A stretch of DNA of 64,000 bases from Cladorhizidae sp. MBARI D1340-BT2 (lineage: Eukaryota; Porifera; Demospongiae; Poecilosclerida; Cladorhizidae). A model generated the notes under the pieces. The model was given only the letters and a program-made list of their open reading frames with translations. It was not told where the DNA came from and did not search any database. Below are positions 57,570 through 64,000 of the stretch, in pieces. The stretch spans positions 23,407,990-23,471,989 of the forward strand of contig JAQNBH010000014.1 in assembly GCA_028752905.1 (NCBI GenBank), read 5' to 3'. The position numbers and the translations under genes are program-made. Within the stretch, counting starts at the first letter, position 1, and each line of letters begins with the position of its first letter.

Positions 57570-59698
57570 TAAATAACTATCCTGCCTCTTACGTAGAGAA
57601 GTGTTTGAACAAGATAAAGGCATTCCCCCCAAAAAACTCTACCAAATATGCAAACACCTTTCCACCACTTCTTTGATTTTCTACCCAAATTGTAGTAGCC
57701 CATTCTTTGGTATGCTCTGTCGACACCCCTCATGAATGATTGATAATCAGGTAAACAGGGGGGGGGGCAAGACACCTACTGTCGAGAACCATCAAGCTGA
57801 CGATGTTTCACAGTTGGTTGTTGTCCTTGCCCCACAGCTGCATGCATATTAGTCATCATGTCAATTACACGCTTGTCTACCCAAACTAAAGCCAGGAGTG
57901 AACCATTTGATCTGTAATGATATTTTCCTCTATTCTTCCTACTGGACTTTGTAAGTAACTCCTTAGGTTCCTATTAGGCCTAGCTGTGCCACATGCACCA
58001 AACCCTCTAATAGTCAGCGTGTGAAATAAATTAGGACTTTTATAAAAATTATCCATGTATACCTGAAAGTTCTTGTGCTCAAATCCCTCCAACAAATCTA
58101 ACACTACCCGACTACACAAACCTGCACTATCTCCTGTTTCCACATTCTTCCCAGTTTAAATTTGTAATCGATAAATATAACCATTCCTTGCATCCAAAAG
58201 CACAAATACTTTTATGCCCCATTTCGTAGGCTTATCCTTCATATATTGCTTGAAGCCAAGCCTCCCTTGATAGGGAATCATGGCTTCATCAATGCTAAGC
58301 TCCTGATGCAAACAATACTCGCTTTCAAAACTTATACAGCCTATCATAATTGGGATTACCAGATGTTACCTGTGAGCTAGCAATGGAGTTGACATGCATG
58401 TAGCGCATCAACTGCCTAAACCTCAAACAGGGCATTACTCTACTCACCAAACTACATGACAAATCAGGATAATAACAACAGTACATGTCTAAATGGGGAA
58501 GTTTTGAAAGGCCCATAACAATCAAAAGTCCTACAAAAGCCTTCATTTCTTCACATGTATCATGCCAATTATGGGGGAGCACCACCCTAGAAACATACAT
58601 ATTAGTCTCTCTCACATGGAGGTCCCACACGTCAATAGTAAAAAAAAGATAAAAAGCACCTAGTAACGAACTTGTTACACTGAGCAAAGCAGAGTTTGGG
58701 CCAGGAATTGAGCAATAGGACAAAGCCAAAGGAGTTGGCTCTTTTTTTCCCAGTGACCTTCGACTGGTATTATCCGATAACTGGTATATACTAGATGAGT
58801 GAGCCTTACTACTACACCCTTGGGACTGGGCCTGCCTATTATCAGTACCTGGGGTGGTGGACTACTAGTGCTGCTACCTGAACCTCTACTTCTCGAGCGG
58901 ACTTCTCGGCAACCTCTCGCACCATGTCTTCTCTCACTACGTCCTCTAGCACCACGCCTCACATTCCCTGTAACACATAATATATATATATACAAACAAA
59001 TATTCAAATACGAATTTTGATAACTTACTTATTCCAGAAGAATCCCCTGTAGCAGATTGTAAGGATGGAGGGTCAGTAGATAGCAAGGATGGAGGGTCAG
59101 TAGATGGTAAGGATGGAGGGTCAATAGATGGTAGTAAGGATCGAGGGTCAGTAGATGGTAAGGAAGGAGTGTTCAAATGGTCACTCTCTTCTTCAGAGGC
59201 TGAAAGGAAATATATAATACTACCTCTACAAAATTTCCTTGTACCAACCTACACTAAGTCCAGAGCTCCCATAAGTAGATGGTAACAATGGAAACTGCCA
59301 AGAAAGAAAAGTTGATAACATAAACCTTAGGGTTTTTTAAAATTCAAATTCAAATTGATAAGTAATAAAAATGCTCAACCTATATTTATGGTATAACTAA
59401 TCTTCTTCAACTGCTATGTTAGAAATATTTATATCCTCAAAAAACACAAGAATAGGCTACAGTTTGGCTAGAGAATTATCTCAGAAGATTGTGGAATACA
59501 ATGGCAACGAAGCGCTAAGGTAGAAACAAACTTACCATCGAGAAATCCTTCCACCCGAGCCTCTTGACTTAGAGCCAGGGGATCCAGGGCACAACCATGG
59601 TAGGCATATATCTCTGGCCTTCTTTCCCACCAGAATCCAAGCCAGAGCCGCTAGTGTCGTCGTCAAAAAGAAGAAAAGTAACTTCGTCCAAAGCCATC
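57570..59698 (-). pseudogene. piggyBac transposase gene, multi-exon, broken
   Basis: The ATG at 59698 opens MALDEVTFLLFDDDTSGSGL, with a frameshift before the donor GATG|GTAAGT near 59535. Exon 2 (about 59200-59030) encodes imperfect Ser-Thr-Asp-Pro repeats (PSLPSTDPPSLLSTDPP). Exon 3 starts near 58970 with an Arg-rich segment and leads into the DDE_Tnp_1_7-type core: YLFFTIDVWDLHVRETNMYV, VGLLIVMGLSKLPHLDMY, ELSIDEAMIPYQGR (first Asp), VYMDNFYKSP (second), then GVDRAYQRMGYYNLGRKSKK near 57680. The last motif keeps the third Asp but has Tyr where GVDxxD has a second Asp. Other damage is a frameshift in exon 3 near 58750, a stop at 58156 (GYIYRLQI then TAA) and a frameshift near 57890. Confidence 0.88.
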
Positions 59699-59803
59699 TT
59701 GAAAACTTGGCGCGGCCCCATATTTGTCCCGCTCAGAAAATGTTTGCGATAACGTCCCGCCTGTGCCATATTTCTCACCTGAGCTGCCATATTAGTCTCA
59801 CCC

Positions 59804-59963
59804 AGGGGCAGATCCAGGTGGGTGTTTTGGAGGTTTAACCCCCCCCCCCCCCCCCCCCCCCATATAAATTTATAAAACTGCAACTTGACTCACCTTAGTA
59901 CTGATACCAAACCCCCCTTACTGATATCAAACCACCGCTTACTGATACCCTAGATCTGCCCGT
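59804..59963. mobile_element. Short MITE with GGGGCAGATCCAGG ends
   Basis: Left aggggcagatccagg and right ccctagatctgcccgt are imperfect inverted repeats enclosing about 160 bp with a C23 tract (59839-59861) and repeats of ttactgatac. The ends resemble those of the MITE at 14913-15279. It is nested in the piggyBac element. Confidence 0.6.
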
Positions 59964-60854
59964 CACCTACCACATTTGTCCCGCCATATTAGCTTCTCAC
60001 TTGCCATATTAGTCTCACCTGTTATTTTAATTTTTTTAATTTTTTTATTATTTTTTATATATTTTATAAATTGATGCAAATACAAGCATAGGAATGGCTA
60101 ATAGCATAAAATAAATATTCGATCTTCCGCAGATATACTGCAGCCTGCAGGCTCCTTCTCTGTCCTCGCCATCACAATTCAGCTCCACACGAGGGACAAA
60201 TTTGGCAGCTGACTTTAGTGATGCGTGGTATATTAATTTTGTGAGGCTGCGCTTGCGCAAAGGGACAAATATGGCAGCGGGACTAATATGGTACGACATC
60301 GGCACAAATAGCAGCACGTGTAAATGATGTATTTAGAATGATTCAGCATTCTTTTGGGCATGTGCAGCACCAAGAATTTGGCGCTTAGTTCAAATACTTT
60401 TTTTTTAAATGTTTTTCGCGAGTCTAGGCGCCATATGGCGCTTATGGAAGCAACTGTGATACCCATAGAAATCAGATAATAACGAGGAGGCATGGTATCA
60501 GCATCATTTCCAAAGCTTCTTAACAGGGTCTATAATCCCTGACTTCTATGTACACCAACATCTTCACCATTCATCAGCTGTTCCTGCATAGTAAAAAAAA
60601 AATCGAGTCGAAAGTCGGTGCCCCAAGTTGGCGAGCGGAAAATCGTGGACACGGCGGAGAAAAGAAAACGGAAGGGTAAACTTAGGGGGATAAAATAAAC
60701 CAAGGGGGTATTTTAACCGGGGGATATAATAAACTGGGGATAAAACTTACCTGTTTAGTTGTAACTTTGAATAAACTGAAATTGGTTTCAAGTCATCCTG
60801 CCATTCCAAGTGCTCTGCAGTGGAACTGGCGTTTTTAGGAGGAAAGTCGTACAG

Positions 60855-60945
60855 ATGAGGTTGACCGGTATATTTTGGATGATCCTGACGAATGTTTTTA
60901 CCGCCACCGTATCTTATCTGCTCCTCATTAACATCTACACTTCAG
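60855..60945 (+). CDS. TM-anchor exon, right-arm copy of GT43 exon 1
   Basis: The ATG at 60855 gives MRLTGIFWMILTNVFTATVS, then a hydrophobic run, ending CTTCAG|GTATGT in phase 1. It matches the left copy with a few changes and no frame damage. Its downstream exons would lie beyond 64000 if the duplicated gene is complete. Confidence 0.45.
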
Positions 60946-61134
60946 GTATGTTTATTTGTTTGTATAGTATAAGAGGTGCCAATGTTTTTGTTCGCAAGTG
61001 ATGCGATAGCCATGGCTCTATAAAAAGAAAATTTATATTTCTTTCAGCACTTAGTTGTTGTTTTTGTAAGGTGTTTGTTCAGCTAGCGAATTATTTTGGT
61101 TTCTCAACTTCTCACCCACTAATAAGCCCTTGTC

Positions 61135-61345
61135 TCCTCCATCCAGAGCCAGTGTGTGTCCCTATAGAGCTATTGTCAACCTACTTCAATGCAGTGTGAT
61201 GGAGTCCAGTATGTGGCCACTTAGAGAGCTATTGTCAACCTACTTCATCTTGTCTCAACCTTGGTCCAGTGTGTGTCCCTGTATAGCTATTGCAAACCTA
61301 CTTCATCCTACCTCAAACAGTGCGCATTGATCCAGATTGTTTCTT
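61135..61345. repeat. Minisatellite, right-arm copy
   Basis: Three copies of a roughly 65-bp unit (gagctattgtcaacctacttcat core), inverted relative to 21775-21985. Confidence 0.8.
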
Positions 61346-61577
61346 TAGTTACCTGGTGTGATGACTAAGATTTATAATGGTCAATGTAACATCGTGCCGA
61401 GATGAGTTACAATTGACAAGGGTTGAGGATAGTTTCCTAGATCTCATTCAACACAAGACAACAACATAATCCAAAACATTGGGGTTCTCCAAAGCATATT
61501 GTCAAGCTCACAAGTTGAAAAATAATTTTAGGAAAGTTGATTTTCAACCGATGCACATGACCACTTGAGATAGAGAG

Positions 61578-61768
61578 TGAGCGAGCAAAATGAGAGAAAT
61601 TTAAAAGATGGTAAGATTGAAACTTCCATCGTGAAGTCTCTTAAAGGCCATTGCTGATGTTTCTAGAAGCCCTTCTTTGGAGAAAAGCTTCACAGAAACC
61701 TATGCTTACCTAGAATCACTCTCAATTCCTTTGCTCTTAAGAAAAGAGGCTCCTAGAATCTCTTCACT
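61578..61768 (+). pseudogene. Proposed GT43 exon 2, right-arm copy, frameshifted
   Basis: Acceptor, donor (CACT|GTAAGT) and nearly all bases match 20656-20848, but two bases are missing in the aacttccatcgtgaagtctc region. The length is 191 instead of 193 nt and the frame is lost. Confidence 0.5.
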
Positions 61769-62369
61769 GTAAGTACTGTAGATATGAGCGACACAGCAAC
61801 AGCTTTTGTTTGTCCACATTGCAGCTGGTTCTTAAACTAAAGCTTATTTGCATTCTAATGACATGCACAGTTTAAAAGCATTATTCTTGAATAAAGGTAC
61901 AGCTATAAGTATTATAGTTATAAAAATCACAAATAAAGTTGGTGGTCAGTTAAAGCAGAATTCCATCATGCAGAGCAACAGTGTAACATTTTGGTCACGG
62001 TTGCCAAGACTAATCTTGTATAGAGATCCACCCACAGTTGTTTGCAAGATGAAATAATATATTTACAGGTATATCCATGGATTAAACCAAAAAATGGGGG
62101 TAGGGGTGGGGTGGGGTGTATAGGTTCCCTTACCCACCCCACTCCACCTTCGGATATATATGCCTAAGGTATACTAACATGTTTCTAAATACAATTATTA
62201 TTAATTTACTCTTCTACCAGCAGATTTATGATGGATATAAATGTATGATTGTCATGCTAATTATTTTATTGCAAGCAGGATGAAGAATACCCAGCAATCA
62301 CATCAGAAGATAGCTAATGAGTTGATAAATAACTGTAACAAACTTTTGTTGTTTAGAAACAAGCCTTAA

Positions 62370-63606
62370 TCTGGTTTTAAGTCAACATGAATGTTCTTCT
62401 ATCAACTGTTGTTCAATCGTCTACAAACTATCAGTTATACACTTTAAGTTCCCTCATCCTCAAGTACACAATAAACTACAAATCATCATTGGCCATAGTA
62501 TCCAGTGGGGGTACAATGAGATGGACAGGGATGGAACAGTAGAGGAATGGATGGACCTAACCAATACAGTCTCAATCATGATCCCAAACTACCAAATTCA
62601 TTCTCTAGTGCCCACTAGAAATGTAGTTATAACCCTGTTATTGCTATGGTGACTGGTAACATCACTGGTCTTTGCAAGAAGATGGTGATGGTTTCAATCC
62701 GATTAAGTCAACACAGACCTTTTGGTATCCAAGTTAATGCTACTATAGTATCAACTACCATGCCTTTAAAAGGTGCTTTAACTTAAAAAAAGCTAACTGG
62801 AGCAACTGTATCAATGAAGAAAATTGTACATATTTTATCCAAGTGCAACAACGACAACACGTTTACTGAACTGGTTTTGAAGACTTCCTGGAAACACATC
62901 CTACAAGGCTGCAGAGTACACTACTTACCGAATCTTTCCAAGGAGTGTGCAGAAATCTATGATGACTATCTTAACATGTTTGAAGTAGATCTATCTTTGA
63001 AACAATCCAAGGCAAAAAGTTGAGTGAGAGCATTGCCAAGGAGCTCTGTTAGACCTGAACTTCCTTATTGAGAATGCTGACGTGTCTAAAAACAGCAAAA
63101 AGCGTGGGCACTCATCTGCAAGCCACATGCTGATCCAGAAGCAGCCCTCGAATAACCCAAAGTAACTGCGGATCAAGTTGCCAAACAATTGCTTAAGAAT
63201 GGCAAGAGTAGAAAGAAAAAGACCTGGCTAAACCACAAGAAGTACAAAGGAGACACTGGCTCTACATTACCATGGAAGAGCTGAAAACAGGTATTTCTGC
63301 CCTCAAACCCGGAAAGGCTATTGGCTTAGACAAGATTGCAACTGAGACCAAGAACTCTGGTCCTAAAACAAAGCAGTGGCTTCTGCAGCTGTATAATGAA
63401 AGCCTTGATACACACAAGCTCCCTAAGATCTGGGAAAAAGCTGAAGCTTGGTGCCAATCCATCTGTTCCCAATAACTACTGCCCCATCTCACTCCTTAGT
63501 AACCTCTACAAGCTGTTTCAATGCCTCATTCTCAACAGAATTGGTCCAGCTGTTGATGAACTACTCATTCCTAAGCAGGCAGGTATCCATCGCGGCAAGT
63601 CAATGA
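62370..63606 (+). pseudogene. LINE endonuclease and RT fragment, right copy
   Basis: Inverted copy of 18842-20040. RT text at 63272-63600 reads GISALKPGKAIGLDKIATE, with the shift into the next frame at about 63470, then CPISLLSNLYKLFQ and VDELLIPKQAGIHRGKS. It is interrupted after the last motif by the same acacacc-rich block. Endonuclease remnants are at 62385-62630. Confidence 0.85.
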
Positions 63607-64000
63607 CTGTAAGAAATAAAGTATGCAACACACACCAAATAAAGTATGCTAGGCCATCGTTATGCGCACACTCAATATTGAAGCATGGAGAACACACACC
63701 TTATAGCGTGATGCACACACCATTTTCAGTGTGTATTACATACCAAAATCAAGTATCACCACACCCACAGCAGAATGAAAGATGTCAAAGAAAATGCCTT
63801 TTACAAACTAAAATGACATAAGGTTAACAATGATGTTACAAAGTCTCTGTACATATATTCACAAATAAATTATAGTTAGGCCATAACATGTTTTGCAGTT
63901 ATTGATGTTTTTTGTAAGGTGAACTGAAGGATGAGCACTTCCATAAATGCAACACCTACAGAATATTCAATATCAAAAGCAGAAATTAAACAAAACAGAA

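Larger units (their letters stand above)
56709..60450 (-). mobile_element. piggyBac-family DNA transposon, decayed, inserted in the right arm
   Basis: The left arm reads continuously across this point (acagttacttcattaagacatttg), whereas the right arm is split by about 3.74 kb. The left junction is TTAA followed by ccgattaagcgcc. The right end, read inward, is ccataagcgcc, giving an imperfect terminal inverted repeat. TTAA is the known piggyBac target; the right-hand TTAA is not intact (ttatgg), so the right junction is uncertain by a few bases. The transposase gene lies inside on the minus strand. Confidence 0.82.
53050..64000 (-). repeat. Right arm of the large inverted duplication
   Basis: It is the inverted counterpart of 18443-35050 and continues beyond the window. 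Right-only features are the piggyBac element (about 56709-60450) and a C28 tract at 53603. It also keeps parts of gypsy C that the left arm has lost, such as the complete integrase core. Confidence 0.92.

Overview
The window looks like metazoan (invertebrate) nuclear DNA. It has GT-AG introns, a split animal-type glycosyltransferase gene (GT43, beta-1,3-glucuronyltransferase), several classes of eukaryotic transposable elements (Ty3/gypsy, Ty1/copia, LINE, piggyBac, MITEs), long microsatellites and an AT-rich background. A marine invertebrate such as a sponge or cnidarian is my guess from the element mix; the sequence does not settle it. I see no prokaryotic features.

Layout. 1-3.9 kb: minus-strand Ty3/gypsy element A, cut by the window edge, with its probable 5' LTR at 3.7-3.9 kb. 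4.0-4.4 kb: a small secreted-protein-like ORF behind a TATA-like box. 4.4-9.3 kb: mostly featureless, with one weak LTR candidate. 9.3-22.3 kb: minus-strand GT43 gene spread over about 13 kb, two catalytic exons secure and up to four upstream exons proposed, with minisatellites, a MITE, an exact tandem duplication and a LINE fragment in its introns. 23.3-28.8 kb: broken gypsy C split by a broken multi-exon gene of an unrecognised, transposase-like family. 29.16-34.55 kb: complete young gypsy B with identical LTRs, a 5-bp target duplication and one open 1623-codon gag-pol. 34.85-36.7 kb: decayed integrase with intron-like gaps. 37.2-42.5 kb: remnants of gypsy D and E. 43.2-47.4 kb: full-length but broken Ty1/copia element. 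47.4-48.5 kb: LINE-type RT remnant. 49.0-50.66 kb: giant TTA/TTG microsatellite. 52.2-64 kb: the second arm of a large inverted duplication, carrying a piggyBac insertion.

The main architectural fact is that about 18.44-35.05 kb and 53.05-64.00 kb are diverged inverted copies of one another, separated by an 18-kb spacer and running off the right edge. Four blocks distinguish the arms. The left arm alone has gypsy B, the unrecognised gene block and a block of about 690 bp; the right arm alone has the piggyBac element. The duplicated sequence includes the proposed 5' exons of the GT43 gene, a LINE fragment and gypsy C.

Most genes here are selfish-element genes at different stages of decay. The only host gene with strong support is the GT43 enzyme, expected in the Golgi for glycosaminoglycan-linker or glycoprotein glucuronylation. 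The most striking mechanistic signal is in gypsy B: the primer-binding region beside its 5' LTR is not tRNA-like but is perfectly complementary over 15 nt to a segment inside its own LTR, suggesting self-primed reverse transcription.
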